Of a DNA stretch of 64,000 nucleotides, positions 54,044-63,993 are shown piece after piece. Source of the DNA: Tranzscheliella williamsii (taxonomy: Eukaryota > Basidiomycota > Ustilaginomycetes > Ustilaginales > Ustilaginaceae); NCBI GenBank assembly GCA_023212725.1, contig JALBYF010000048.1:1-64000 (forward strand). The letters run 5' to 3'. Both the position numbers and the translations under genes were made by a program. The notes beneath the pieces were generated by a model, which saw only the letters and a list, made by a program, of their open reading frames with translations, made no database searches and was not told the origin of the DNA. Positions within the stretch are counted from its first letter, which is position 1, and the number at the start of each line of letters is the position of its first letter.

Positions 54044-54303
54044 TTCCGACGTGCCGCTGGTGCTTGCTTCGGGACCGCGCTTGCTGGGCTGTGCAGCTGC
54101 CGGGTCGCGGTCGCGGGAGAGCCACGTCCTGGAGCACGGAGGCGGCGGGGCGGACGGGCAAGGCAGACGGAGACAAGGAAGACAGTTCAGCGGGGCGAAC
54201 GATTCCGGGCATGGTTGCAGCGCGTGCAAGGAGGTGGCATTCGGCGATAGTGTACAGATTGCGAGGAGAGGCTGCGGCGGGGGAGCCGGGCGGGGGAGCA
54301 GAC

Positions 54304-55109
54304 TCACGCAGACTGGGGCGCCGAGTCGTGGGCGTCGTGGACGGCGTCGCGCTCGAGCTGCTCGCGGCGCTCTCGCCGGCGCTTGACGTCCCAGTTGTGG
54401 ACGCGGGCGGTGTTGACTTCCATGACCGTGATCTGCTCGCGCAAGAAGTCGAGGTCCTCCTTGGACGCCGTCAGCGACTTCTCGGCGCCGGCCAGCTTGT
54501 TGGTCAGCAGCGAGATGGCTTCCTCGACAGGGTACTCGAGCATCACGTTTGCCTGCACCACGCACACACACAGCGAGTAAAATAGCGAGAGTGGTCAGCC
54601 AGATCCACCACCACAGCATAAGCCGAGCTGCGCGCAGCTGCGCAGGATACCTACGCCTAGCCAGAGATGGACGGTGTCGATGGAATCCAGCCTTGCCCTG
54701 GCATACAATGTATCGTTGAGCTCAAATGTGGTCTCTATTGGCTCCGGGTCCTGCCTCTTCTCTTTGAGGTACTGCACCATGTGGAGCGTCTTGCGGATGT
54801 CTGGGATCTTCTCTTCCAGGCCGCGGCGGCGTTGCGCGGTGTTGAGCTCCATAAACTTGTACTTAGACATGGTCTCCTGGAACTTTTTCAACGTCGGCTC
54901 GACGTCTTCGTCCGGGCCACCGAGATGCTCCTGAACATTCGACTGTGCGGTTGCCAAGCGGTGGAGGGCGCGCGGGAGCGGCAGGGTCAGCAGCGCTTCC
55001 AACAGTGTCCGGGCCGGGAAGGGTAGCGACTTACGATAAAAGGTGCATGAGGGATACCACGCGAGTTGGTCTCCACGCGGGCCTGCGAGGGTCCTGCTGT
55101 TGCAGCCAT
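54304..55109 (-). CDS. PAC10: Prefoldin subunit 3 (VBP1/Pac10/Gim2)
   Basis: Three exons (55109-55035, 54942-54655, 54552-54304), all in phase 0, give 203 residues, the usual length. The N-terminus NSRGIPHAPFI, the following FQETMSKYKFMEL, the central TFELNDTLYARA, VHLWLGANVMLEYP, and the helix EDLDFLREQITVMEVNTARVHNWDVKRRR are all diagnostic. Alpha-type prefoldin subunits form part of the hexameric jellyfish-shaped chaperone that delivers actin and tubulin to the CCT chaperonin in the cytosol. The junction LG|AN uses a GTAGGT donor. It is divergent from the ureide-enzyme gene, sharing a 443-bp promoter. Confidence 0.95.
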
Positions 55110-55552
55110 CGTCCTCGGTTCGTCTGCGCTTACGGGGCCAGACTATGGCACTGGGATGCTCAATAAGAGTGATGAGGGCGAGAGACAAGCTCGAGGGCAA
55201 GGATGCGTCGCAGGTCTCTGTCCTTCTGGCGGGACTGTCACGCGCTGTAAAAAGGAACACAGAGACCAACGTGTTGTTAAATCGATACTTTCAGTGTTAG
55301 ATCGTTACCTCCGTCGAGGACCGTGCGTGTTTAAGTGTGACTATGCTGGCTATCGTCGGGCTAATCAACACTTCACACTCACACTCACACACTGTTCCCT
55401 CCTACATCATCCGAAAAGCGCGACTCTGTGATACCATCAGCGCCCTCAGCGCTCAGTATTGGCCGGCTGTCGTCAGCATCTGCGTGGGACACACCCGTCG
55501 CTCAGTTGAAAGAGGGGAGAGGTTTCTACGTTCAGTGCCAGCCAAAGGAAAG
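55110..55552. promoter_or_regulatory. Divergent promoter between prefoldin 3 and OHCU-decarboxylase-type genes
   Basis: 443 bp between start codons. A CACTCACACTCACACACTG stretch at about 55374-55392 lies in the leader of the plus-strand gene. No other feature seen. Confidence 0.5.
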
Positions 55553-57385
55553 ATGGCCTCCGTCATAGCACCCGCCGAGATCCCTAGAGCCACGGCCGAT
55601 CAGCTGGCGCCGATCCTGCTCAGACTTTTGGAATGTCCTAAGGACCTTTTGCCGGAGCTGGCATCGCAATGTGAAGCGGCCATTGTCGACCTGCCAGAGG
55701 AGTCTCGCCCAGAGACATACGAAGGCCTTTTGGACGTAGCCCGTTTCTGTATCGAGGAAGAGCCAGGGTGGGAAACCGAGCGCAGAGCGCAGTTTATCGG
55801 CGGGCACCCCAGGATCGGCGCCCCACTCAACGCTCCCACCGCCGAGCTCAGCGAAGAGAGCAGAAAGGAGCAGCTCAAGGGCGGGCAGGCTGACCCTGCT
55901 ACCCTCGAACGTAAGTCGCCTTGCCCTGCGATGACTAGCCGCTTCCGCCGTTGCTGCTCCTCGCTTTTTCACTGACACCACGCCTGATTCTGTACCTGTA
56001 CGCTAGGCTTGGCCAGCCTGAATGCGCTCTACGAGGCCAGGTTCCCGGGCTTGCGATTCGTGACCTATGTTGCTGGTCGGCCTCGTGCGGCGATCGCCGA
56101 TGAGATCGAGAAGATGCTGGGGCCAAAGATCTCGGCGCTGAAGTCGCCTTCGGACCTTGCAACGGGGGATGTCCGAGCCTGTGGAACCGAAGAATGGCAG
56201 TCTGAGCTCGATAGAGCCTCGGATGCGCTCTTTGAGATCGCGCTGGATAGATCCGCCAAGCTTGTCAAGGAGGTTGGCGCACCTCGCTCACAGGAGCAGC
56301 AAAATAACGAAGCCGGTGAGGATCAAAGAAGGATACCAGCCTCTTCGGCGTCGACGGGTGCGGCGCCGCCGGCAGCTCGCACAGAGGCTGCCAGCGGCAC
56401 GGCTGCGTCAGCGTCGAAACAGGCTGGGTCACAAGCCATTGGTCAGGACGTACCCTTCTTATCACTGGCCTCATTTCGCATGCTTGTTCTCTCTTCTCCC
56501 GTTTTGGAATCCTTTTTCAAATCCGACCTGACCCCTTCCTTCTACCTGGAACCTGTCGAGCGGTCGCAGAGCGGAGGCGCCTACGCCTGGCACACCGCTC
56601 CCAATCTGCCCGGAGCGCCGCGCGCTGTGCCGGGCGCGAGCAAGGAGACCGGCTGGACCACCAGCGAAGCAAGCTATAGCCGCGACGTCACCACGGGCGC
56701 CAGGGGCAAGGTGGTGGGCTTTCTCGGCAACCTCTTAGGCGAAGAGGGCAAGGCAAAGATGAACCAGATTGCCGATCAGGTCGGACAGAGGCTGCAAACG
56801 CACACAGTCACCGGGCCCAAGCCGTCGTTCGGAAGAAACTCGACGCTGGATGGCAATACGATGGATACACAGGAGCTGCGGGAGAAGGAGGCGGAAGAGC
56901 GGCGCAAGGCTGCCGAGGAGCGCAAGTCGACGCTGGGCAATCGGCTCTTCAACGCCTTGCGGGCACCGCCACGAATGCCGTCGGCGAGCGATCTGCGTGC
57001 CGACGCAGCATCGGTCTCGGCAGCCGACGACGAGCGAGGCCGGAGCCCAGAGAGGCAGGCGCAGACGTCGGCGTCGACCGGGACGAGCCGTGCCAACAAG
57101 AGGAGGAGCTTGCGCGGCACCGATCTGTCCACCGCTGGGCCGAAAGCAGCCGCCGAGGCGCTCCGGGCTGCGCAGGAGGCACTCCTCCAGGAGCGTCCCG
57201 CCTTTGTCATCGACGAGGTAGGCGTCAATGGAGAAGAGGAGGGCGACGATGAGGTCGACGTCACCGCCGAGGACGACTTTGGCCCAGCGGTGGGCGAGGA
57301 GCACGACTCCGACGAGGCCCAAGGCTTGCTCAGGGGGAGAGAGGCACAGATGGCAAAAGAGCTCCGGACCGCTCCAGCCCAGTAG
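55553..57385 (+). CDS. OHCU decarboxylase-domain protein with long C-terminal extension
   Basis: Two exons, 55553-55910 and 56007-57385, joined in phase (LE|RLASLN), give 578 residues. Residues 1 to about 205 form an OHCU decarboxylase domain: LLECPKDLLPEL, the catalytic His loop FIGGHPRIG, LSEESRKEQ, LERLASLNALYEARFPGLRFVTYVAGR and a final helix. These enzymes convert 2-oxo-4-hydroxy-4-carboxy-5-ureidoimidazoline to S-allantoin, last step of uric acid oxidation, usually as proteins of about 170-190 residues. Here about 370 further residues continue without a stop: a Ser/Ala-rich linker, a hydrophobic patch (FLSLASFRMLVLSSPVLESFF), an amphipathic segment (KVVGFLGNLLGEEGKAKMNQI), a charged helix (REKEAEERRKAAEERK) and an acidic tail. 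The extension is unrecognised. An unseen stop through missed splicing cannot be excluded. Confidence 0.82.
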
Positions 57386-57871
57386 GCCGGCCCTCTCCAG
57401 CTCAATAGGCCAGCCCAGCTCGGCGCCTTTGTCTCATGTCACCCGCTTTGTTGTATCGCATATAGCAAACTCTTTCCCGAAGAAGAGGAGGACGAGCGGC
57501 CTTGTTAGATCCGATCATGGCTGAAGACTCGCTGCAGGGTGAAGTCACGAGCACGCACAGACCTTCGCCGTTGGGGATTGCCGCGCAGAGATGCCGAGCT
57601 TGACTGGGCGGGTAGATTGCTACCCAACCATCATCACTGTCCTGCTTGGCTTCCCGTCATTGGCCGTCTCTGTATGTCGTACCTGCTTCCGCACCTTCAT
57701 CTACCTGCGTTTGCTCGTGCTACTACTGTACGATCCCTTTGCTTGCCGATATCGCGCACCTGTTTCACCACCGCCCGCAGCCGCTCTCCGCTCGTACCGC
57801 GACTGCTGCTTTCGAGCTGCTTCTGCACGACCCGAGGTAGTCGAAGCAACGCGCCGAATCCGTTTCCCAGC
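57386..57871. promoter_or_regulatory. Promoter and leader of the short-chain dehydrogenase gene
   Basis: 486 bp upstream of the preferred start at 57872. The frame of the dehydrogenase is open through 57539-57871, with ATG codons at 57539 and 57674 that could give longer products. Confidence 0.5.
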
Positions 57872-58687
57872 ATGACGAGCGTGTTCCCCACGCAGAGGCT
57901 GCACGACAAGACGGTGCTTGTGACGGGGGCGTCGGGGGGGATTGGAAAGGCGACGGCGGTGCTGTTTGCGCGGGCTGGATGCAATGTGATCTTGACGGCG
58001 CGGCGGGCGGAGGAGCTGGCGCAGGCGGCGCAGGAGTGTGCGGCGGCAAACCAGGCGGGGCAGACGAATGCGGGCGGCAACTTTGCCGCGCTGACGCTCG
58101 ACATGCGCGACCGCGCGCAGCTGGATGGTCTGCTGGCCAAGCTGCCCGCCTGGGCGCAGCAGGTCGATGTGCTGGTCAACAACGCCGGCCTGGTACTCGG
58201 CACGGACAAGGTCGGCGACATCGCACCGGACGAGATTGACACCATGCTCGACACCAACGTCAAGGGCCTCATCCACCTCACCCAGATCTTTGTCCGCGTC
58301 TTCAAGCAGCGCAACGCAGGCCACATCATCAACCTCGGCTCGATCGCTGGCCGCGAGGGCTACCCGGGCGGCTCGATCTACTGCGCCACCAAGTTCGCCG
58401 TCCACGCGTTCACCTCGGCGCTGCTCAAGGAGCTCGTCGACACGCCCATCCGCGTCACCGAGATCCAGCCGGGCATGGTGGAAACCAACTTCTCCGTCAC
58501 CCGCTTCCGCGGCGACACCGCCGCCGCAGACAAGGTCTACCACGGCCTCCAGCCACTCACGCCCGATGACATCGCCGAGGAGATCGTCTGGGCCGCCAAC
58601 CGCCCGGCGCACGTCAACATCGCAGAGTCCCTCGTCTTTCCCGTCAACCAGGCCTCCCCCTACCACGCCTTCCGTGGTTCGCACTGA
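57872..58687 (+). CDS. NADP-dependent short-chain dehydrogenase (YMR226C/YdfG type)
   Basis: 271 residues from the ATG at 57872 (MTSVFPTQRL), a single exon. Classical SDR features in order: cofactor loop TGASGGIGKA (residues about 18-27), NADP-favouring ARRAEEL, LDMRD, NNAG, catalytic Ser in NLGSIAGREGYPGG, YCATK with catalytic Tyr and Lys, and the PGMVETNFS loop. The C-terminal IAEEIVWAANRP and NIAESLVFPVNQAS are typical of the yeast YMR226C/E. coli YdfG group, which oxidise L-allo-threonine, serine and 3-hydroxy acids. An in-frame ATG at 57674 would add 66 residues with eight Arg and no acidic residue, like a mitochondrial leader. The gene converges on the unknown gene at 58793. Confidence 0.9.
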   Translation: MTSVFPTQRLHDKTVLVTGASGGIGKATAVLFARAGCNVILTARRAEELAQAAQECAAANQAGQTNAGGNFAALTLDMRDRAQLDGLLAKLPAWAQQVDVLVNNAGLVLGTDKVGDIAPDEIDTMLDTNVKGLIHLTQIFVRVFKQRNAGHIINLGSIAGREGYPGGSIYCATKFAVHAFTSALLKELVDTPIRVTEIQPGMVETNFSVTRFRGDTAAADKVYHGLQPLTPDDIAEEIVWAANRPAHVNIAESLVFPVNQASPYHAFRGSH

Positions 58688-58792
58688 GCCCTTTCCCCCC
58701 ATCGATACCGTAACCAAGCCAGTTGTCATGACAATCTCATCTCCAGGCGTGGGTGTGCAATGGAGGCTACAGTGTCCGTGCAGGCTGCAGGC

Positions 58793-60595
58793 CTACTCGG
58801 TGGGGTCGGCGTCGGGATCGGACTCGACGCCGCCAGGATCGGCTTGGAGCTCGGGGCTGGAGGGGGAAACGGGGTGGTGGTGCGGATCGGACCAGGACCA
58901 GGAGGGCGGTGGGAGGAGGTGGGGGTGGGGTTGGGGAGAGAAGCGGGGCTGCTGGTGGCGAAGGTAGATATGCTTTGCGGTGGACCATGCGATGGCGTCG
59001 GGGGTGGATGGGGCAGCGGGGTGGGGCGGGGTAAGCGGGGCGGGGGGGAGGGCGAAGGAGTAGGGGATGCGGTCGCGATGTGCGAAGGTGTAGTCGGGGT
59101 TGTTTGGGTCTGGGGGGTGGTGAGCGGTGGTGGTGGCCCAGACGTGGGCAGCGTGGCCGCGAATTTCGCGCGAGATGGGGCCGAGCAAGTCCAGCGGGTC
59201 GGCCTCTTGGCCGGCGAGGTGGATTGCGAACTGGCTGTCTGGCTCTGGGTCGATGCGGGGCCGCTTAGCTCTGCGCGCGTCCGCGTCCGGCTCCGCGTCC
59301 GGGAAGAGATGGCGCGTGGCCGAGGTGCGCCCGATGCGGACGGGCAGCAGCTCCTCCAGCGCCAGGTCGGTCCACACCTCGTGCAGGATCTTGGCCGACG
59401 CTGGCAAGCCCCCCAGCGTCGCCGCCAGCGCCTGGCTCGCCGGTCCGCTCCCGTAGATGTTGGCCCCCGGCCGAAGCAGCGCAGCATACGCAGTGCACCC
59501 CGGCCCATACCGCCGAAAGGGCCAGCTGGGCGGCGCCAGCACCGTCGACGTCCCCGACCGGAAGAGTAGGCTCGGCGGGACACCCAGCAGCCGCGCCGCA
59601 CGAATCCGCTCTGCCTGTTTGTCCGCCTCGGTAGCCGCCGCTGCCGTGTGCAGCGGCGCAGAGGGCGCGGCAGGGTCAGCCTCGGCCTCGGCATCCCACT
59701 GCGTCGCGCCTGCAGAGCCGACAATCTTGGAACGCGACGCCTTGTTGGTAAAGGGGTTCCAGCTGCTCGCAACGGCGCCGCGCTTGCCGTGATGCGCGTG
59801 GCCGAGGTGGATGAATCCGTTCAGATCGCCGCCAAAGGTGAGGCCGAGCGCCGCGATCGACTCGGCGAGCCCCGTGCCCGAGGCGGCAGCCGAGGACGAA
59901 AGTGCCGCGTGCGAGCCTCCGACGATGGCGCTGTCCGCGGGGATCATGCCGCCCAGCGGCCCAAACAGGTTGCCGAACGGGTAGGAAGGATGCTGTTCCG
60001 CGGGCAGCATGTCGCCGTGCATGTCCAGCGAGGCGGGCACGAGGTCTTCGTTGAGCGCAATAAACTCGTTGGCGATCTTGGGCTGCGGCACCGCACCCGC
60101 TGCGTCGGCGCCGCCTATGCCCGCCTCCTCCGCGTCCGAGTCATCGTCGTGCGCGCCCGCACCAAGTCCCAAGATCCCATGGCTTGCCGCAGAGCCTAGC
60201 GCTTGGGCCGAGCCGTCGGCCAGATGGTTCGACACCAGCGCATTGAGTTCGGGATGGTGGTAGAACGTCGAACCGAGGACGAACTGACCGGGCTGTTGAC
60301 CGCCTTGGCCACCTGCATTCGGGTGCGTGGCAGCGTCCTGCGCGCCGGAGGAGTCGCTTGGATCTAGATAGAGGGGCGGAAAGGTGAGCGCTCCTCCCGA
60401 CCGGCTTGTGCCAACCGAGCGCTGCACAGGATACAACGAGCCGGGCGAGGCAGGATTCCCGTGCCCGCCAGCGATGGCTGTATGGCGTCCCGGCTCGCCA
60501 AAGGGGGCTGCTGCTACGCGTGAGGCGGGCAGATCAAGACCAAGCCGAGCGTGATGATGGCGATGGTGATGGGTGAAGAAGGCCTCAGAAGCCAT
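58793..60595 (-). CDS. Unrecognised 600-residue protein with His-rich N-terminus
   Basis: A single exon from the ATG at 60595 (MASEAFFTHHHRHHHARLG) to a TAG next to a convergent neighbour. The N-terminal 280 residues are Gly/Ala/Ser-rich with an acidic patch (HDDDSDAEEAG) and repeated His clusters. Residues about 300-440 look better ordered: AERIRAARLLGVPPSLLF, WPFRRYGPGCTAYAALL, ALAATLGGLPASAKILHEVW, LALEELLPVRIGR, with a basic patch RRAKRPRIDPE resembling a nuclear localisation signal. The last 100 residues are Pro/His-rich. There is no signal peptide or membrane segment. I do not recognise a family; a nuclear role is only suggested by composition. Confidence 0.65.
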   Translation of the reverse strand: MASEAFFTHHHRHHHARLGLDLPASRVAAAPFGEPGRHTAIAGGHGNPASPGSLYPVQRSVGTSRSGGALTFPPLYLDPSDSSGAQDAATHPNAGGQGGQQPGQFVLGSTFYHHPELNALVSNHLADGSAQALGSAASHGILGLGAGAHDDDSDAEEAGIGGADAAGAVPQPKIANEFIALNEDLVPASLDMHGDMLPAEQHPSYPFGNLFGPLGGMIPADSAIVGGSHAALSSSAAASGTGLAESIAALGLTFGGDLNGFIHLGHAHHGKRGAVASSWNPFTNKASRSKIVGSAGATQWDAEAEADPAAPSAPLHTAAAATEADKQAERIRAARLLGVPPSLLFRSGTSTVLAPPSWPFRRYGPGCTAYAALLRPGANIYGSGPASQALAATLGGLPASAKILHEVWTDLALEELLPVRIGRTSATRHLFPDAEPDADARRAKRPRIDPEPDSQFAIHLAGQEADPLDLLGPISREIRGHAAHVWATTTAHHPPDPNNPDYTFAHRDRIPYSFALPPAPLTPPHPAAPSTPDAIAWSTAKHIYLRHQQPRFSPQPHPHLLPPPSWSWSDPHHHPVSPSSPELQADPGGVESDPDADPTE

Positions 60596-61075
60596 GCTGC
60601 ATCATGCCTAGCCGCGTTCTTGCCTGCCTCGCTGCCTGGTTGTGCGCGTGCCAAACCAAGGGAAGAAGCTGCGGAAAAGGAATGCGACCGTCGTTGCTGA
60701 GCGTAGCCGTGTTTCGAGGGATGGAGGCTGAGTGGCAGGTGAGTGTCGAATGGGTGAATTGAGGTGTTGCGGTGGAGCATCAATCAAGAGTCAAGCGCCC
60801 AATCGCCTAGATCGGGGTGATTGTGCGCCGATCGACTCGAGATCAACACCCGCCTCGGCAGGCGATACACGCTTTCTACACGCGACTGGGCAGCTGCGAT
60901 CAGACGCGCGCGTCAGGCTGTGTGTGTTTTCAGCTTGGACGGTGTTGGTCTGCTCACCCATACCCATGCACATCACCATCACCATCACCTTCACCATCAC
61001 CGTTACCATCAGCAGTGCATTCTGACCGCCGTCAGGAGTGCTATTTACGCGTAGTAGTACAGCTTCGACGATACA
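60596..61075. promoter_or_regulatory. Divergent promoter between the 600-residue protein gene and DAD3
   Basis: 480 bp between start codons. It contains a CATCAC hexanucleotide run at 60969-61011, 65 bp before the DAD3 ATG. Confidence 0.55.
60969..61011. repeat. Degenerate CATCAC hexanucleotide repeat
   Basis: About seven units of CATCAC or close variants (CTTCAC, CGTTAC) in the presumed 5' leader of DAD3. Confidence 0.75.
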
Positions 61076-61646
61076 ATGGCGACGATACAAGAGGTGCTGG
61101 ACAAGGTGGCGGCGCTGCCGGGGCCGCCGCGGCCGTATGTGAATCCGTACGCGGGGCACCGGGCGCTGTCGGAGCACGAGCAGGAGCTGCTGGGCGAGTA
61201 TGCGCGGCTGGCGGACACCATTCGGCGGGTAGGTACGACGGGGCTGCGGCTGTCTGCTGATGCATGCTGACTTGTTTCTCGCGAGGCTCTGCTTGTGGTT
61301 TGGGTAGGTGGCGGCGCTGTCGACGCTGTTGTCGTCGTCGGCGGCGCACGCGAGCCTGCTGACGCAGCTGCGTGTGCTCGAGCGCAAGATGGGCCTCGTC
61401 CTGACACTGTACAAGGCGTCTGTCTGGGCTGTTGTCCAGGAGCAGGCCGAGGTTGCGGAGGCCGAGGCCGAGGCCGTCGCCGCCGCCGGGGCCGAGATGC
61501 ACATCGACATGCACGGCGCCACCTACGACGCCCTCTACGCACAGCCCGACGCGCACAACCCCGCGCAGTACCACTACAACACCGCCGCCGGCGACTGCGA
61601 CCCCGCAGACGAGACGGTCGTCGAGCGCCACGCCGACTACTACTGA
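61076..61646 (+). CDS. DAD3: DASH/DAM1 complex subunit Dad3
   Basis: Two exons, 61076-61228 and 61308-61646, in phase 0, give 163 residues. The Dad3 core is unmistakable: NPYAGHRALSEHEQELLGEYARLADTI in short blocks (NPYAGH, LLGEYARLAD), then LLTQLRVLERKMGLVLTLYKASVW. Dad3 is part of the fungal DASH ring that couples kinetochores to microtubule plus ends. Known Dad3 proteins are about 90-110 residues; here some 60 further residues (Ala/Glu-rich, then IDMHGATYDAL and an acidic ADETVVERHADYY) follow the core. Splicing is needed for the core to be continuous, which supports the model. Confidence 0.92.
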
Positions 61647-62184
61647 GACTTTCGTCCAAGTCCACCCCTGTCGACTGCAGCCCACCGCGCCCGCTTCATC
61701 TTGCAGCCTGCGCTCACACCCGCCACAGCACGGTAGCCCTCACGCCGCGTCCACCGCAGGCCACTCGCACCACGCTATCACGCTCCGCTGCCTGCACACC
61801 GCACAGCGACGCCACTTCGCTGGCACCCCGTCGTCGCCGAGGATCTCTGGCCTACGGCACCGAGAGCCTGCACGAGCCAGACACAGAGACAGAGGAAGGG
61901 CTGGGCATGGTCGTACCCGGATCAGATTACGGAAAAATACAGTATGTGGAGCCATGGGCCAGATTAGAGAGCTAGGGTGACGATAACCGAGACCGGGAAG
62001 ATGGCGCTGAATGGCCGCAACAAAGGCGAAGGTGACGGCCGCAAGATCTCGATCATGAGCGCCGAACTGAAGTGCGAGCACTGGGGGCGCGCCACAGAAA
62101 TAGTGACCACATGGATGCCGTACTCTGCCTCTCGATCTATATGAACGTCAAGAGCGTGCAAGAGAACGTGTCGGTAGGCGAAAG
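61647..62184. other. Convergent 3' intergenic region, DAD3 and Medusa-like gene
   Basis: 538 bp between convergent stops. The frames present are extensions of DAD3 out-of-frame reading and show no motif. Confidence 0.55.
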
Positions 62185-63993
62185 CTAGCGGCGGTCGGAA
62201 ACGTAATCGCCAGTAGCACCAGCCAGCGTGCTAGAGGTGGGCGCGTGATCGTGCGCAGGTCTGGGATCGACAGGCCCTGCTGAGAACGGCTCTTGTGATT
62301 GCTCCTGATGCGCGTAAAAGTTGCTGCTTTCTCCATGTGATTGACTCAAGCCGGCGCCACCGAAACCATCGTAGCTGGCGTTGCTGTGCGAGTGTCCGTG
62401 CGAGCCGCTGCCCTGAGACGGAAAGGGAATGTTGCTGGTTCCAGAGCTGTACCCGCCAGGTGTCGCGCCGCCGCCGAACGACATGCCTTGTCCGCCACTG
62501 TTGACGCCCCATCCACTGTTGTACGGGTGGTGCATGCTGGAATTGGGGACGCCGTAAATTCCTGCAGCTCCACTCTGCCGATCATAGTCAAACGACCCCT
62601 CTGGAAGCCGAGTGTCTTTGATCGACGGAGAGAGGCCCGGATAGCTTGCATCGCGGTAGTGTCCGCCGGATAGATCTACATTCGACATGGCCGGGGGGGG
62701 CAGTCCCGCTCCACCGCCAAATGAAGCATCCGGACCCATGTCTGACAGAACGGGTAGACCGCCATCATAGGTGGCGCTATATTTGCTGATGATCTTGCAG
62801 AGCGCCGACGCAAGCACCTTCCAGGGGAACACCTTCACGTCCTTTTCGATGTTGCGTGGCTTCGGATTAGGGAAGCCCATGATCAGCTTAAAGAAACGTT
62901 CGCATTCGCGTTTGTTTTTGCTGACTGTAATTGGGCGGAAACCCTCCAGATTTCGCCGGATCCGGTTTTTCTCCTCGACGGTAAAGCGGCTAGCTACCAG
63001 GGCTTCGAGAAGGTAGATGGTGTCGACCGAGGTAACAAAGCATTCGTTCTTGTCTTCCCTGAAGATGCATGAGATGACAATGCTGTTGGGAACGTATTGC
63101 GATGGCAGAATAGGCCGGAATGTGGCGTGAATGGTGGTGCCCTCTTGTCGGCGCCAGAACTGCACCAGCCGTCGTCCACTCCTCCATTCATCGTGGGACC
63201 AACCCACGGCCATGTCGTTAAGGTTGCCGTGCAGCTCTAGTTTCGCCCTTGGCGCACCTCCGCTGCCGCCTGGCGGGCTGTACATCGGGTCGCTTGGAGC
63301 TATGACAGGCGCCGGTGTGACCTGACCAGGAATCTGAGTCGCGCGGATCAGCTGGGGGAGCCCACCAGAGCCTGATCCAAGCTCCGCGGACGAGCCAGAG
63401 CCGCCATGGTAAGGGACCGGCGATTGCATCGTCGTGTTCGACCCCATGCTCTCTCGTCGGCCATCGGCTTCGTAGAAATTACCTCCGAGGCCGGGCAGCA
63501 TGACATGGTTGCGGTTTGGGGTCGATTGACCTGCCACACCTCCTCGGCCTGCTCTCCTGCTTATACTCTGTGCACTTCGGGGATCCTGAGGTACAGGACG
63601 GGCGTATGGATTGCCGCCTGTCGCGCCCAGAACAGGGAAGGAGGCGGGTCTCCTGAGCTGTGAATGCTCCGACGAGGATCGAAGGTCTTCTAATGGGTCG
63701 GCAGATCGCTTCAGGGTTCGAGGAGACGCCGCCTCTCCCCTCGTGGATTCTTCGCCGCTTTGCCCTTGAGTAAACGAGACACCGAGACCGACGGGCCGCG
63801 ATGGAGGCCTATTACTGTTGCCACGAGGGTCTGAATAGCCGGTGGAAGCAAACCGGGATCGCGTTGGCGACGTTTCATGGGGCAGGCCAGATGTCCGGCT
63901 GGACGGTGATCGCTGGGCAGGGATTAAATTGTAGTTACTGTACTGGCCGGATTCAGTATCTCCGAATGAGTACGAGCTAGCACCGCCTCCCAT
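62185..63993 (-). CDS. med1: Medusa-type transcriptional regulator (MedA/Ust Med1/Ren1), possibly truncated by the window edge
   Basis: 602 residues from an ATG at 63993, only 7 bp from the right edge; the frame remains open to the edge, so the true N-terminus may lie outside. Residues about 1-245 are Ser/Gly/Pro-rich. A conserved globular domain spans about 245-420: KLELHGNLNDMAVGWSHDEW in pieces (LELHGNL, WSHDEWRSGRRLVQFWRRQEG), TTIHATFRPI, VISCIFREDKNECFVTSVD, and KNRIRRNLEGFRPITVSKNK, GFPNPKPRNIEKDVKVFPW. This is the domain of fungal Medusa proteins, regulators of conidiation in Aspergillus and, as Med1, of mating and filamentation upstream of prf1 in Ustilago maydis. The C-terminus is Ser/Gly/His-rich. 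Family assignment is by motif memory, hence moderate confidence. Confidence 0.72.
   Translation of the reverse strand: MGGGASSYSFGDTESGQYSNYNLIPAQRSPSSRTSGLPHETSPTRSRFASTGYSDPRGNSNRPPSRPVGLGVSFTQGQSGEESTRGEAASPRTLKRSADPLEDLRSSSEHSQLRRPASFPVLGATGGNPYARPVPQDPRSAQSISRRAGRGGVAGQSTPNRNHVMLPGLGGNFYEADGRRESMGSNTTMQSPVPYHGGSGSSAELGSGSGGLPQLIRATQIPGQVTPAPVIAPSDPMYSPPGGSGGAPRAKLELHGNLNDMAVGWSHDEWRSGRRLVQFWRRQEGTTIHATFRPILPSQYVPNSIVISCIFREDKNECFVTSVDTIYLLEALVASRFTVEEKNRIRRNLEGFRPITVSKNKRECERFFKLIMGFPNPKPRNIEKDVKVFPWKVLASALCKIISKYSATYDGGLPVLSDMGPDASFGGGAGLPPPAMSNVDLSGGHYRDASYPGLSPSIKDTRLPEGSFDYDRQSGAAGIYGVPNSSMHHPYNSGWGVNSGGQGMSFGGGATPGGYSSGTSNIPFPSQGSGSHGHSHSNASYDGFGGAGLSQSHGESSNFYAHQEQSQEPFSAGPVDPRPAHDHAPTSSTLAGATGDYVSDRR

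Noticed and set aside
52352..54250. Plus-strand frame of 632 codons crossing two genes
   Set aside because: Out-of-frame reading through the LRR gene and antisense to the Siw14-like gene; Arg/Ala-rich with no family match.
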